Positions 9,868 to 20,449 of a stretch of 22,500 nt of DNA are shown piece by piece (positions within the stretch are counted from its first letter, which is position 1; each line of letters starts with the position of its first letter). The DNA lies in NCBI GenBank assembly GCA_963575745.1, contig CAUYUJ010019080.1:125924-148423 (forward strand). The letters run 5' to 3'. This DNA comes from Prorocentrum cordatum. Its lineage: Eukaryota > Sar > Dinophyceae > Prorocentrales > Prorocentraceae. The position numbers and the translations under genes were made by a program. The notes below the pieces were generated by a model, which saw only the letters and a list, made by a program, of their open reading frames with translations, was not told the DNA's origin and did not search any database.

Positions 9868-10687
9868 ATGTGATACCCGAAAAATGCCCCAATCTGAGTC
9901 TTGTTAGGGCTATAGGGCTATGGGGCTATTGGGCTATAGGGCAGGGTTGTGGGGCTATGGGGCTACAGGGTTATGGAACTATAAAGCTATAGGGCCATGG
10001 GGTTATAGGTCTATAGGACTACAAGGCTATAGGGCTATAGGGCCATGGGGCTTTAGGGCTGTAGGGCTATGGGGCTATGGGGCTATGGGGCTCTGGGGCT
10101 ATGGGGCTCTGGGGCTATGGGGCTATAGGGCTATGAGTCTACAGGACTATGGGGCTATTGGACTTTACGGCTGTAGAGCTGTAGGAACATAGGGATATAG
10201 GGCTAAAGATGCTATCGGGCTGTTGGGCTATTGGGCTATAGGGCTATAGGGTTATAGGGCTACAGGGCTATAGGGCTACAGGGCTATAGGGCTATAGGGA
10301 TATGGGGCTATAGGGCTATAGGGCTAGAGGGCCATAAGGATATAGAGCTATAGGGCTCTAGGGCGATAGGGCTATAGGGCTATAAGGCTATAAGGCTATA
10401 GGGCTATAGGGCGATAGGGCAATTGGGATATAGGGCTATAGGGCTATTGAGCTATAAGACAATAGGGCTATAGGGCTATAGGGCTATAGGCCTATAGGGA
10501 TATACGGGCACCCGGGCACCGGGGCACGCGGGCACCCGGGCACCCGGGCACCCGGGCACCTGGGCACCCGGGCGGGCCGGGGAAATCGGTGACACACCTC
10601 ACCTAACCATATGGATCCGGTTGGATCCCTACATGGGCAAGCTCTGATTGGGAAACATGCATGCCTGCATGCATGCATACATACATA
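9868..10687. repeat. Higher-order minisatellite, copy 1
   Basis: In order: a lead TGATACCCGAAAAATG..TTGTTAGGG; a GGGCTATA 8-mer array (about 9906-10503); a GGGCACC-type array (10505-10575); a unique tail with CTCACCTAACCA, GGATCC and GGCAAGCTCTGATTGGG (to about 10650); and a TGCA/TACA stretch. Confidence 0.9.
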
Positions 10688-11600
10688 TGATACTGGAGAA
10701 AAACCCAGTCAAAGTGTTTTTGTTAGGGCTATAGGGCTATGGGGCCATTAGGCTATTGGGCGACGGGGATAAAAGGCTATAGGGCTATGGAAATATAGGG
10801 TTATAGGTCCATAGGGCTATAGAGCTGTAGGGCTATAGGGCTATAGGGCCATGGGGCTATAGGGCTGTAGGGCTATAGGACTATGTGCTATAGGGCTCTG
10901 GGGCTTTGGGGCTATAGTGCTAAGGGCCATAGGGCTATGAGTATATAGGACTATGGGGCTATAGGGCTATAGGACCATAGGACTATAGGGTTATAGGATA
11001 TAGGGCTATGGGGCTGTAGGGCTATAGAGCCATGGGGGCTATAGGGCTATAGGGCTAGGGCAAGAGGGCAGTAAGGCTATAAGGCTATAGGGCTATGGGG
11101 CTATGGGGATATAGGCCTATAGAGCAGAAACGCTATTGGACTATTGGGCTATAGGGCTATAGGGCTATAGGGCTATAGGGCTATGGGGCTATGGGGCTAC
11201 AGAGGTACTGGCCTATAGTCCTATAGGGCTATAGGGCTATAGAGCTATAGGGCTCCATGACGATAGGGCTATAGGGCTATAAGGCTATGGAGCTATGCGG
11301 CTATAGGGCTACTACGCTATAGGGTTATAGGGCTATTGCGCTATGGGGCGATGGGCTATTGGGCTATAGGGCTATAAGGCTATAAGGCCATAAGGCTATA
11401 GGGCTATCGGGCACCCAGGCACCCAGGCACCCGGGCACCCGGGCATCCGGGCACCCAGGCACCTGGACACCTGGGCACCCCGACAGGCCGCGAAAATCGG
11501 CGGCAAAGCTCACCTAACCAGATGAATCCGCTAGGACCCCGACAGAGGCAAGCTCTGATTGGGGAGCATACACTCGTGCATACATGAATTCATGTATGCA
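10688..11600. repeat. Higher-order minisatellite, copy 2
   Basis: It has the same order as copy 1: lead TGATACTGGAGAAAAACCC..TTGTTAGGG, GGGCTATA array (about 10721-11407), GGGCACC-type array (about 11408-11478), tail with CTCACCTAACCA and GGCAAGCTCTGATTGGGG (to 11565), then TGCA/TACA. The unique tails are diverged but clearly alignable. Confidence 0.9.
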
Positions 11601-12424
11601 TGCATGCATACATGCAGACATACAGGCATGCAGACATGCAGGCATACAAACATGCATGTATACATACATGCATTACTCATACGTCCGTACATACATACAC
11701 ACATACATACATACATACATACATACATGCATGCATGCATGCATGCATGCATGCATACAAACATACATACATGCATGCATGCATGCATGCATGCATACAT
11801 ACATACATAGAACCATACACAAACAAACCAAAAAACATACATGCATGCACACATACATACATACATGCATGCATGCATACATGCGCGCGTCTATACATAC
11901 ATACATATATACATACATACATACATACATACATACATACATACATACATACATACATACATACATGCATGCATGCATGCATGCATGCATGCATGCATAC
12001 ATACATACATACATACATACATACATACATACATACATACATAGATACATACATGTATACATACATACATACATGCATGCATGCATGCATGCATACATAC
12101 ATGCATACCTACATAGAAACATACACACACACACATACATGCATACATGCATACACATACATACATGCATGCATGCATACATGCATGCATGCATGCATAC
12201 ATACATACATACATACATACATACATACATACACACACATGCATGCATGCATGCATGCATGCATACGTACATCCATACATACATACATCTATACATACAT
12301 ACATCTATGCATACATACATACATACATACATGCATGCATGGATGGATGCATACATACATACATACATACATACATACATACAGACATGCGTATACACAT
12401 ACATACATACATACATACATACAT

Positions 12425-12467
<43 letters not shown>

Positions 12468-13165
12468 TAGATACATACATAAATACGTATATATGTACAT
12501 GCATGCATGCATGCATGCATGCATGCATGCATGCATACATACATATAGATAGACAAACAGACAGACACACTGACAGACATGCATACATACAGACAGACAG
12601 ACAGACAGCCATATACACATACGTAAATAGATACATACACAGACAAGCACATAGATACACATACATGCAGACCTACCTTCATACATGCATGCATACATAC
12701 ATGCATGCATGCGTGCATGCATGCATACGTATATGCATACATACATGTGTACCTACCGGCATACGCACATGCATAGCCACATACATACAGGCTTCCGTAC
12801 ATGCATGCATGCATTCATGCATGAATTGCAGACAGGCAGACAAACATACAGACAGACAGACATGAATGCACATGTACATAAATACATACGCAGGGAGAGA
12901 CGTACGTACATACAGTCATACATAAGCGTATCAAAAACGTGCATACACACGTACCTGAATAAGTCTAAATACGTTTCTACATGCATACATACATGTACAT
13001 ACATAAATAAGCATACAAATACATGCATGCATGCATGCATACATACATACATACGTACGTATATACATAGATACGTACATACATACCTGCATGCATGCAT
13101 AGATGCATGCATACATACACGCGTGCATGCATATATACATGTAGATTACATGCTATACAAATATA
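11575..13165. repeat. (TACA)n/(TGCA)n compound microsatellite
   Basis: Nearly pure tetranucleotide blocks alternate between TACA and TGCA, with CAGA runs at about 12424-12467 and 12590-12610. After about 12600 the pattern decays. Long His/Thr/Ile or Met/Cys/Val frames are products of the repeat. Confidence 0.97.
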
Positions 13166-13249
13166 ATAACCATGTAGGTATGCGTGCGTATCCCGACCCT
13201 CATATGCTGTTGGGTCCCTGGATTTTCTCCGCTGCGCCGCGCGTCGCCG

Positions 13250-13362
13250 CTTCTCTCTCTCTCTCTCTCCCTTCCCCTGCCCCTCCTCCCCCTTCACCCC
13301 CTCCGTCCAGCGGCTGCATCTGCCGAGACGCGCGCTGCACGCTGCTGCTGCTGCTGCTGCTG
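13250..13362. repeat. (TC)n and (GCT)n tracts
   Basis: A TC run at about 13252-13270 and a CTG/GCT run at 13340-13362 lie in GC-rich intronic sequence. 13510-13920 is C-rich with no recognised gene. Confidence 0.85.
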
Positions 13363-13430
13363 CCACTGCCACCGCCGACCACTGCTTCTTGGCGGCGCGC
13401 ACATGGGGGGTAGGAGGAGCGGGGGGACGG

Positions 13431-13508
13431 CTTAGAGGGAGGCTGCTTCTCAGAAGGCGCCAGTCCTACACCTGGCCCGCGCCCTCTAAAAAGCAGCCTC
13501 CCTCTAAG
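13431..13508. repeat. Perfect 18-bp inverted repeat
   Basis: CTTAGAGGGAGGCTGCTT at 13431-13448 has its exact reverse complement at 13491-13508, separated by 42 bases. It could form a hairpin in the intron transcript or mark a small palindromic element. Confidence 0.85.
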
Positions 13509-13870
13509 AAGCCCTCCCCCCTCGCCCTAATTACCCCCCCCCCGTGCGCGCCGCCAAGATGCTGCTCCCCACGCCCCCCTCAGCAAACCCCCCACGCGGG
13601 TGGTGCCCCCCCTGGGGAGCAACACCCGTGGCCCCAGTGGGGAGGGCGCCTTCGGCCCCCGGGGTCAGGCTCGGCAAGCTCCTCCCGCGGACCCTGCCCC
13701 ACGGGGGAGCTCGGCCCGTGGCCGCGGCGGGGCAGGCGGAGGGCGCGCGCAGCTCCCGCCCCCGCTTGTCCCGCCCCTTTTGGCGGACCGCGCCCCACAG
13801 AGAACTCGACCCGTGGCCCCCAGCACTCGAAGCAGTGCAGAAGCACCCGTCGCCGTGCTCACGGCGCTCA

Positions 13871-14167
<297 letters not shown>

Positions 14168-14824
14168 TCACTCTTTTACAGTGTATCATTTTTCCCCTGG
14201 AAAGGTAGGAGAAGGGGCGCGCGCGACCACAGAGCCTCACCACGGTGCGACTAGCACAATAGCGCGTGAAACGGACGATCACCAGTCAACGAAGAACGTT
14301 ACGCCGACCTGTCACAGGCAAACTCATGCGATGAAAATTGGCCTGAGAGATAAAGCCGTGAGGGGACAGGCAGGGGAAAGGGGGAAAGACTTTTCTTCGT
14401 CGGCGGCGAGGCGGACGCAATCCGCACCAGCGTGAGGCTAAACGGGGGCACCGAAAAGCGAATTGCCAGGCATGCAAGAGAAGTGGGAGGGGGGAACGGC
14501 CGCGCGAGGGGGGAGAGGGGGAAACACGAAGAGGGAGAAGGAAGGGGACACGGAGCAGTGCGACAGCGATAGCCAGCGAGCGCGGCGCAGAGGGAGCAGC
14601 AACCGCAGCCCAGCCAGGCAGGAGAGGACCAAGTCCAGCACAGGAGAACCTGGCAGGCCAGCAACCCAGGGAGGGGGAGACGACACCCGTTGCGCAGCAC
14701 GAGAGCAGGGATGCGGGGGGCAGGCCTGCCCTGGGCAGGGAGCAGAGCAGAGCAGAGCACCAGAAAACGTCCCGGAAGGACGGCCCTATGAGAGCCCGGC
14801 GGGGGCGCCAGAGCGCCAGAAGGC

Positions 14825-15003
14825 TCATTCGTTGTAGTTGCCGGAGTGGAGGAAGCGACGCATGTAGTCCAAGAAGCCTTCTTCACGAGTCTTCCACCAT
14901 GGTGGGTTCTGGGCCAACACCCACCATTTGGAATCGTTGTCGGTGTCGACCACGTCATGTAGATAAGATACAATGTCATCATGCCAAAGCTTCTTTTGCC
15001 CGC
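14825..15003 (-). CDS. C-terminal remnant resembling a non-LTR retrotransposon ORF2
   Basis: A minus-strand frame ending in TGA at 14825-14827 reads GGQKKLWHDDIVSYLHDV, then VDTDNDSKWWVLAQNPP, then WWKTREEGFLDYMRRF, then a short tail. Its composition is coding-like and unlike its surroundings. The pattern G-x4-W-x-DDI, W-x2-LAQ-x4-W and EE-x-F resembles the segment C-terminal to the reverse transcriptase of many LINE-type ORF2 proteins. No polymerase motif (YxDD) is seen in the window. A CCCAG acceptor at 15008-15004 directly precedes the coding-like part, so it could be a terminal exon; alternatively it is a 5'-truncated retrocopy. It lies inside PFOR intron 2, on the same strand. The coding character is fairly clear; the family is an inference from spacing of a few residues. 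Confidence 0.45.
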
Positions 15004-15236
15004 CTGGGCAGGGAGAGGTGCCAGCAGAGCCACGGCACGGCGAGGGTCTCGAGACGCGGTCGGGCCCCGCCGCCCCAGGCGACGCGAGCCGGCAATGCGC
15101 GCGCAGGGCGGCGCGCTGCCAGACGGCAGGCAAAAGGCAGGCGAGGAGCGAGGGGATCGAGCAGCTGTGAGCCTGCCCCGTGCTCGCTCCAGGTCCCATG
15201 CATCGCGCTCTGCACTTGCGCCTCAGTCGGCAGGCA

Positions 15237-15237
<1 letters not shown>

Positions 15238-15278
<41 letters not shown>
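15238..15278. repeat. (CA)n microsatellite
   Basis: A pure CA run of about 40 bases. 15004-15235 around it is GC-rich without a recognised gene. Confidence 0.95.
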
Positions 15279-15279
<1 letters not shown>

Positions 15280-15402
15280 TTTGGGCGGTCGCGGCCTCGC
15301 GCGCAGCGACGAGGCGGGGTGGGGTTGAGGCACCGGTGCGCGTGCGATCGGGCCCCCAGGCGAGGTCACCTTGGATCCCGCGCGTGCCCGCTGCGGACAT
15401 AC

Positions 15403-15576
15403 CAGCTGGGAGTGGGTGGCATGGAGGTGGCGCGCCTCAAAACGCCAGACCTCCCAAGCGGGGACGTACACGAGGCCGTCAGAGGAGGAGCATCACCATC
15501 TGGGCGTGGATGGCATGTAGGTGCAACGCTGCCCAGCGCACAAAAAGACCTTGCAGGTCCCCTGCGGGAACGTGGC
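15403..15576 (-). pseudogene. Two-copy coding-like duplication, unrecognised
   Basis: Read on the minus strand, 15576-15497 gives [26 protein letters not shown] and 15471-15403 gives YVPAWEVWRFEARHLHATHSQL, in different frames. The shared core VPAx...(R)W/F...A..HLHA.H.Q is preserved with mostly silent or conservative differences, which is more coding-like than most of the window. The second copy ends at CTG|GTATGT, a good donor; the first at ATG|GTGATG. They could be duplicated small exons or relics of a repeat carrying coding sequence. No family is recognised. Confidence 0.3.
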
Positions 15577-15671
15577 GCAGACCCAGGAGAGGGAGAAGGG
15601 GCCGAGGAGGGCCGGCAAGGGAGCGCAGAGTAGCGTGGGCGGAAGAGCCCGCTGCGGGGAAATGGGGAGAC

Positions 15672-15741
15672 GCACACACACACACACACACACATGCACA
15701 TGCACACGCACCCACACGCACGCACGCACGCACGCACGCAT

Positions 15742-15772
<31 letters not shown>

Positions 15773-15816
15773 TGCACGCATGCACGCACACACACACACA
15801 CACACACACTCACACT

Positions 15817-15897
<81 letters not shown>

Positions 15898-15930
15898 GCA
15901 CGCGCGCGCGCACGCACGCACACACACGCC
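15672..15930. repeat. (CA)n/(GCAC)n microsatellite
   Basis: CA runs flank a GCAC tetranucleotide block (about 15710-15788), with a second CGCA block near 15893-15922. Confidence 0.95.
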
Positions 15931-16293
15931 TGAATACGGGGAACTCGTACGCCGAACTAAGGGAAATCACCGACTGGACCCATGCAAAGTGGCAAGGGGA
16001 GTCCAGATGATCGGCCACCGCATCACGCAGCGAGTGGTCTGTCTCGGACCTCCTCCTTCTTTCGCTGGTGTCGCCTCTCCCGAAGCGATGCCTGCACCCA
16101 TGGTTCCCATTATCCTCTCCTCTTCCTCCCCAATATGCTTTTTCTTATGGATAAATCCTCCCTGTCGCACCCTCAGACGTGTGAGTAGGGCGTGCCGGGC
16201 AGTTTGCCTGAGATTTCCTCGACAGTTGTGTGATGCTGAAGCTTACAGTCTGCAACAACAGCTATGAGGATAGAGGGAGGTGGTTTTCAGGAT

Positions 16294-16830
16294 GGGACTC
16301 TCGCCACGGCGCTGCGAGCATTCGCCTTGAAAGCTTGCCACAATTACGCGGATGGAGAACGGTTCTCTTTCAAAAAAGGGATATCGCACTGGCGCCGTGC
16401 ACATTCGTCTTAAAAGCTTGCAGCAGCTGCACAGATGGGTGATGGCTCCATTTCAGACAGGGGCTCCCGCTTGAAACTGCACAAAACGTGAACACCAAGA
16501 ACTCTTACATCTGTGACAGCTGCACGGGTGGACGGCCGTCCCTTTTCAAACTGAAGCTCTCGATTGAGAGTTCCTCGAAGTGCATGAGTAGAAGTGTAAA
16601 CTTGCACATCTGTCACAGATGGGGCGGTCCTTCTTCGAAAGGGGGATCTCGCTGGACACCTCGTTGGCATATAGCATCATATCTTGTCGCAGTCCTTGAT
16701 GCTTGTTGGAAGGGTCCAAGAAAATTCCTTATCAAAATGGAGCTCTCGCCTCAATGGCGAGCTCATAAGGTGCTGGTCTTTCCAAGGGGTGCTTGTGTGG
16801 TGAAAGCGAAGGCTTGTAGGGACTTCTAAG
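16294..16830. repeat. Degenerate tandem repeat, about six units of 82-97 bp
   Basis: Units begin with a GGG-x-TCTCGC-like box at 16294, 16378, 16460, 16553, 16641 and 16739. Inner units share AAGCTTGC or TTGCAC, (C)ATCTGT-ACAG(C/A)TG and a TTCAAA-rich end. The minus-strand frame over 16410-16670 shows the same period (VTDVQV and VTDVRV). Confidence 0.6.
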
Positions 16831-16903
16831 GCGGAGACCTGGGACAAGCGGATAAATTGCAACATCGTCGATGCACAGTGGGTTTACTGTGGTCCCCCTA
16901 TTA

Positions 16904-17112
16904 CTCCTCCTCCTCCTCCTGCTCCTCCTTCTCCTCCTTCTCCTCCTCCTCAGCATCATAAGTGAAATAATCGTCACCACATTCGAAGTATCATCCTCGC
17001 CATCCCCATCACCAAAAAACAAAACCACCACCACCATAATCATCCGCATCCTCATCATCATCATCATCATCATCAACATCATCATCACCACCATCATCAT
17101 CATCATCATCAG

Positions 17113-17154
<42 letters not shown>

Positions 17155-17650
17155 AATCATAATCATCACCATCATCATCGTCATCATCATCATCGTCATA
17201 ATCATCGTCCTCATCGGAATCGTCATCATCATCGTTATCGTCAACGTCAACGTAATTGTCATCGTCATCATCATCATCACCATCGTCATCGTCATCATCA
17301 GCAGCAGCATCATCATCGTCGTCGTCATCATTATCGTCGTCATCACCATCATCACCCGCATCGTCATCATCACCATCAAAACCACCACAGTCCTCATCAT
17401 CAGCCTCATCAGCAACATCATAACCAGATCACCATCATCATCATCATAATAAGCATCATCATCAGCATCATCATCATAATTATCGTCATCATCATCGTCC
17501 GCATCATCAGCAACATCATCATCATCACCACCAGCGTCACCACCATCAACATCAACATCCCACTGCGCCTCCTCCTCCTCCTACTCCTCCTCCTCCTCCT
17601 CCTCCTACTCCTCCTCCTCCTCCTCCTCCCCACTCCTCCTCCTCCTCCCG
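16904..17650. repeat. (CTC)n, (ATC)n, (CTC)n trinucleotide region
   Basis: CTC/CTT repeats at 16904-16950, a long degenerate ATC/CATCGT tract at about 17035-17545, then CTC repeats to about 17650. Poly-Ile and poly-Met frames here are artefacts. 17651-18027 shows nothing recognised. Confidence 0.95.
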
Positions 17651-18027
17651 CCCTCTCCCCCCAAGGCCCCTGCCCTGCCCGCAGAGTGCGCCGTCGGGCA
17701 CACGCGGCGCCCCCTCTGGAACGGAAGGACCGCGCACCACTCTGGGCGCTGACGGGCCCGTGATACAACCCACGGCGGCTCCCCCTTGGGAAGCCCGAGC
17801 GGGATGCCTGCTGCTGAACAAAGAAATGGCACCCATACCACTACCCTTCCCTCGTTTGCCCCTTTTCGGGTCTCCTGGGAGGCCCTGGTCACCACGGCTG
17901 GATTCGCCTCGAAATCCTGATCAGAACGCACCCCAGCAGAGGTGCGGGGAGTAGCGGTATCTGTACCTGTTGGTTTCACCAGCTACCTCGTGGCGACACT
18001 GAATGACAACTTGATCTCCGTATAGAT

Positions 18028-18220
18028 GGGTCTGAGTTCGAGCGACTGCGTATGAGCGAGTCCGAGTGCGGGTGAGTCTGAGGTCTGAGCGGCAAGCGAG
18101 TCTGACTCTGCATACGAGCGGGTCTGAATGCAAGCCTGAACGTGAGTGACGGAGCACGAGTGAGTCTGACACTGAGCGAGTGAGCACGAGTGGGCATGCG
18201 TGTGCGAGCTCAGATGGGCA
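18028..18220. repeat. Degenerate GCGAGTCTGA-type short repeat
   Basis: GAGTCTGA, GGTCTGA and GAGCACGAGTG recur every 10-20 bases. The period is irregular. Confidence 0.6.
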
Positions 18221-18349
18221 TGGGAAATTTGGAGAGGAAGCGGGTGAGAGAGAGGCGGGGGCGCGACCCTGACAGCACGAGCCCCACTAGCAGGATATAC
18301 TGTGGGGGAGCTGAATGTCGTGATTGTTGCCACGACGCCTTACCAAACA

Positions 18350-18417
18350 TGGGCCCTGCCCAGATTCGCCCCCTGGATATCTCATGGGGTGCGTCATGGC
18401 CAGAGTGTCGAGGGCGA
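18350..18417 (-). pseudogene. Possible small exon, unrecognised
   Basis: On the minus strand, after GGCAAG, the sequence reads ARFALDTLAMTHPMRYP before reverting to Gly-rich frame. The segment is coding-like, has an AG|GC start of the same type as the PFOR exons, and lies in PFOR intron 2. It does not fit between PFOR exons B and C. It may belong to an inserted gene fragment or be chance. Confidence 0.15.
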
Positions 18418-18479
18418 ACCTGGCCTTGCCACGAGGGCGCCCTGGGAGGCCTAAAAACGGCAGAGGCAATGCAAAAGAA

Positions 18480-18611
18480 GCCCACCGATCCTCCCTTTCG
18501 ACCCCACCCTCGACCCACGCCCTCGATCCTCGAATCCTGGGGAAGTAGCCTCGATCACCCTGGGTCCTCGATCCTCCCACCCGATCCCATTCTCGACCCT
18601 GGGGGGGGGGG
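18480..18611. repeat. CTCGATCCTC-type short repeat ending in an 11-base G run
   Basis: CTCGAtcC/CTCGAcCC motifs recur about eight times, followed by a G homopolymer at 18601-18611. Confidence 0.6.
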
Positions 18612-18982
18612 ATGATCGAAAGTCCCGCGAAGACCGAAGACTTCTCTGGGGCTGGTTGCTCGCCCCGACTCGCTCCTGGGAAGTCCCCGCCCGGCGAGGG
18701 GCCCCCCAGAGGCCGAGAACGGCGACGGAAAGCCTGGCCGCTCCGCTCCCAGGCATGCGGCGTCCTGAGCTTTTCGGGACGGCGTCCCCGGAAGTCCCGG
18801 CCCTTTCCCCCGAGGGCCAGTTTGTCCTCCTGGCTCGTCTGTTCTGACGGTCCCGGGGCCCGGCGAGAGCCCCCCGGGGCCGACAATGGCGAGAAACCGT
18901 CGTCCTGACTCTTTTGTTACGACGCGGTCATGTCTGGGGCGTTCCCGCAGCGTGGGCTCTCCGGGCGAGCTGGGCCCGCGGC

Positions 18983-19042
18983 CATGTCCAGGGTCTCCTG
19001 CACGCTGTGCGCGGAGAGCAGGGCCATGCCGGTCTGGCGCAC
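18983..19042 (-). CDS. PFO: PFOR/PNO exon B
   Basis: This 60-base, 20-codon exon continues domain I of the pyruvate oxidoreductase. It reads VRQTGMALL, then SAHSVQETLDM, matching the family segment written as RQTGFALLAS.SVQEaxDmA, which immediately follows GDHSDVMA in known enzymes. It begins after a CCGCGAG acceptor (AG at 19044-19043) and ends before GCCGCG, so the donor is most simply GC rather than GT. It joins exon A without a phase change and exon C as [11 protein letters not shown], again exactly the family order. The surrounding minus-strand frame turns into Gly/Pro/Arg-rich sequence on both sides, as expected for intron. The exon is short, but it falls in the right order, strand and phase between two other recognised exons, so chance similarity is very unlikely. 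Confidence 0.92.
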
Positions 19043-19095
19043 CTCGCGGCCCCCGCCCGCATCTCCGCGGCGCGGGCGCCGGCAGGACAGGCTGA

Positions 19096-19230
19096 GAGGG
19101 AGGGAGGGGAGGGAAGGAAGGGAGGGAGGGAGGAGGAAGGAGGAGGGAGGAGGAGGGAGAAGGAGGAGGGGGGGAGGAAGGGAGGGAGGGAGGGAGGGAG
19201 GGAGAGAGGAAGGGAGGGAGGGGGGCAGCG
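19096..19230. repeat. (GGGA)n/(GGA)n tract
   Basis: A purine-only stretch of GGGA, GGAAG and GGA units lies in PFOR intron 1. On the coding strand of the gene this is pyrimidine-rich, about 55 bases upstream of exon B's acceptor. Confidence 0.9.
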
Positions 19231-19801
19231 GGAGCGAGTTTGCTCCAGCGCTCCGCTGCGGTCCCTCGGGGGCCTGCAAGTCGAGGCCCCCGCGGGAGGC
19301 GCTGCAGGAGGTCAGAGGCAGTCGGGGCAGCGCAAGAGAAGGCGTGCAGCAAAGCAATGAAGCGAAGAAATGGTAAGAGTCGGGGGCCGACGAGCCGCTG
19401 CTTCCCTTGTCTGACTGCCAGGATCGGGCCAGCAGTTCTGGCTGCCCAGGACCGCTCTGCGACCGGAACGGCGTCCCCCCGTCGATGCTTTGCCGTGCGC
19501 CCTGCGCGCAGGCACGGGCAGCGCAGTGCGCAGGCCTGAGGAGAGAGAAGAAAACCGCGCGCGCCGCACCGTACTTCCGTGGCCTGCGCTCTTCTTCCCG
19601 CGTCCCTTCTCGCGCCCCGCCGCCAATCCCTCGGGCTTGGCCTCCACCACCTCCTCCACTCCGCCTTCGTCCCAGCCTCTTCTACTGGCGATGAGCGGAT
19701 CACAGGACTGAAGTGCGCAGCGGGGGAGCAATAATTGATGCACCTGATGCCTGTTATCGCAGTCGGACGAACAGGCACTGCAACGCAGACACCAAGCATT
19801 A

Positions 19802-19953
19802 GGCCGGGCATGTCCTCCTACAGGCGGACTTCGGAAGAAAAATCAAAAATAGTCCAAAAATATTCAAGAGGAGTCCAACAATCATAGAAAAATCGTCCCC
19901 TGACTATCTTTTACTATTTTTGAATACTCCTCCTGTAGAAGACACGCCCGACT
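19802..19953. mobile_element. MITE-like element, copy 2 (in PFOR intron 1)
   Basis: This 152-bp relative of the 1343-1577 element begins GGCCGGGCATGTCCTCCTAC then AGGCGGACTTCG. It ends CTCCTGTAGAAGACACGCC then CGACT, whose reverse complement matches the left end. TA precedes it (19800-19801) and CA follows it, consistent with one decayed base in a TA duplication. Its interior repeats the AATAGTCCAAAAATATTC motif and its inverse, but lacks the CT microsatellite of copy 1. Confidence 0.7.
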
Positions 19954-20026
19954 CACAAAACCGAACACCCGTCACTCTCGCGGCGCCCCCCGTTTCGGCA
20001 AGAAGCCCCCCCCCCCGAGGCCACAC

Positions 20027-20118
20027 CGCCATGACGTCCGAGTGGTCCCCGAAGATGGCCAGGGCCTGACCCGCCACGGCGCGCGCGGCGATGTGGAGCA
20101 CGCAGGGGTGCAGCTCGC
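20027..20118 (-). CDS. PFO: PFOR/PNO exon A (pyruvate oxidoreductase domain I)
   Basis: This is an internal exon of pyruvate:ferredoxin/flavodoxin oxidoreductase, or of the PFOR half of pyruvate:NADP+ oxidoreductase. The enzyme converts pyruvate and CoA to acetyl-CoA and CO2 using thiamine diphosphate and Fe-S clusters. The 92 bases give two bases of a split Gly codon and 30 codons. Family hallmarks read in order are GELHPCVLHIAAR, then AVAGQALAIFGDHSD, then VMA. The Arg of the HIAAR motif sits where the family has its conserved pyruvate-binding Arg (family knowledge, by position). The start follows a CCCGAG acceptor (AG at 20120-20119). The end was chosen so that GCG|GTGTGG is the donor and the frame continues into the next exon as VMA-VRQTG, the usual family order. 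The preceding exons, which should carry the QGLxLMIPNMYK region, were not found up to 22500. The fit is very strong; PFOR and PNO cannot be told apart here. Confidence 0.92.
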
Positions 20119-20385
20119 CTCGGGCCGCGCGCCGCCCCGGGGAGGGCGCGGATCGGAGGCCAGCGCGCGCCGGGCACCTCTGCACGCTCGGCGATGGACT
20201 TTTGGGTGTGCACGCTCGGGCTCACTGCCGGCCGGATTCGATCTATGCCTGCTGCTGCTCACGGTGGAGGCTGGTCCACAAGAAACCTGCCACAAGAAGC
20301 CCAACCCTGAGACCCCAGGACATCCACTGACGTTTGGCGCGGGAACGTCACGGCCTCCGTACTTCATACGTGTATACATATACCC

Positions 20386-20449
<64 letters not shown>
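20386..20449. repeat. (CAA)n microsatellite
   Basis: About 20 uninterrupted CAA units. 20119-20385 and 20450-20788 hold no recognised exon. Confidence 0.95.

Larger units (their letters stand above)
19043..20026 (-). other. PFOR intron 1 (about 984 bp)
   Basis: The intron has a GTGTGG donor and a CCGCGAG acceptor. It contains the inverted-repeat element at 19802-19953, a GGGA-rich tract at 19096-19230 and a GC-rich stretch at 19231-19799 with no recognisable gene. Open frames here are compositional. The bases next to the donor (GGTG) are repeated at the exon B side, so the cut point could shift slightly without changing the product. Confidence 0.8.

Noticed and set aside
9906-11407. Possible telomeric or interstitial telomere repeat because of TTAGGG-like strings
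   Set aside because: The unit is the 8-mer GGGCTATA with variants, not TTTAGGG; TTAGGG appears only at unit leads and as chance variants.
11584-12865. Very long open frames (over 300 codons) on both strands in the TACA/TGCA region
   Set aside because: A tetranucleotide repeat without stops opens all frames and encodes periodic His-Thr-Tyr-Ile or Met-Tyr-Val-Cys peptides; there is no protein-like composition.
15366-16018. Cys/Val-rich frames resembling secreted cysteine-rich proteins
   Set aside because: They come directly from the CA and GCAC microsatellites.
16871-17449. Poly-isoleucine or poly-methionine membrane-like proteins
   Set aside because: They are translation artefacts of the ATC/CAT trinucleotide repeat.
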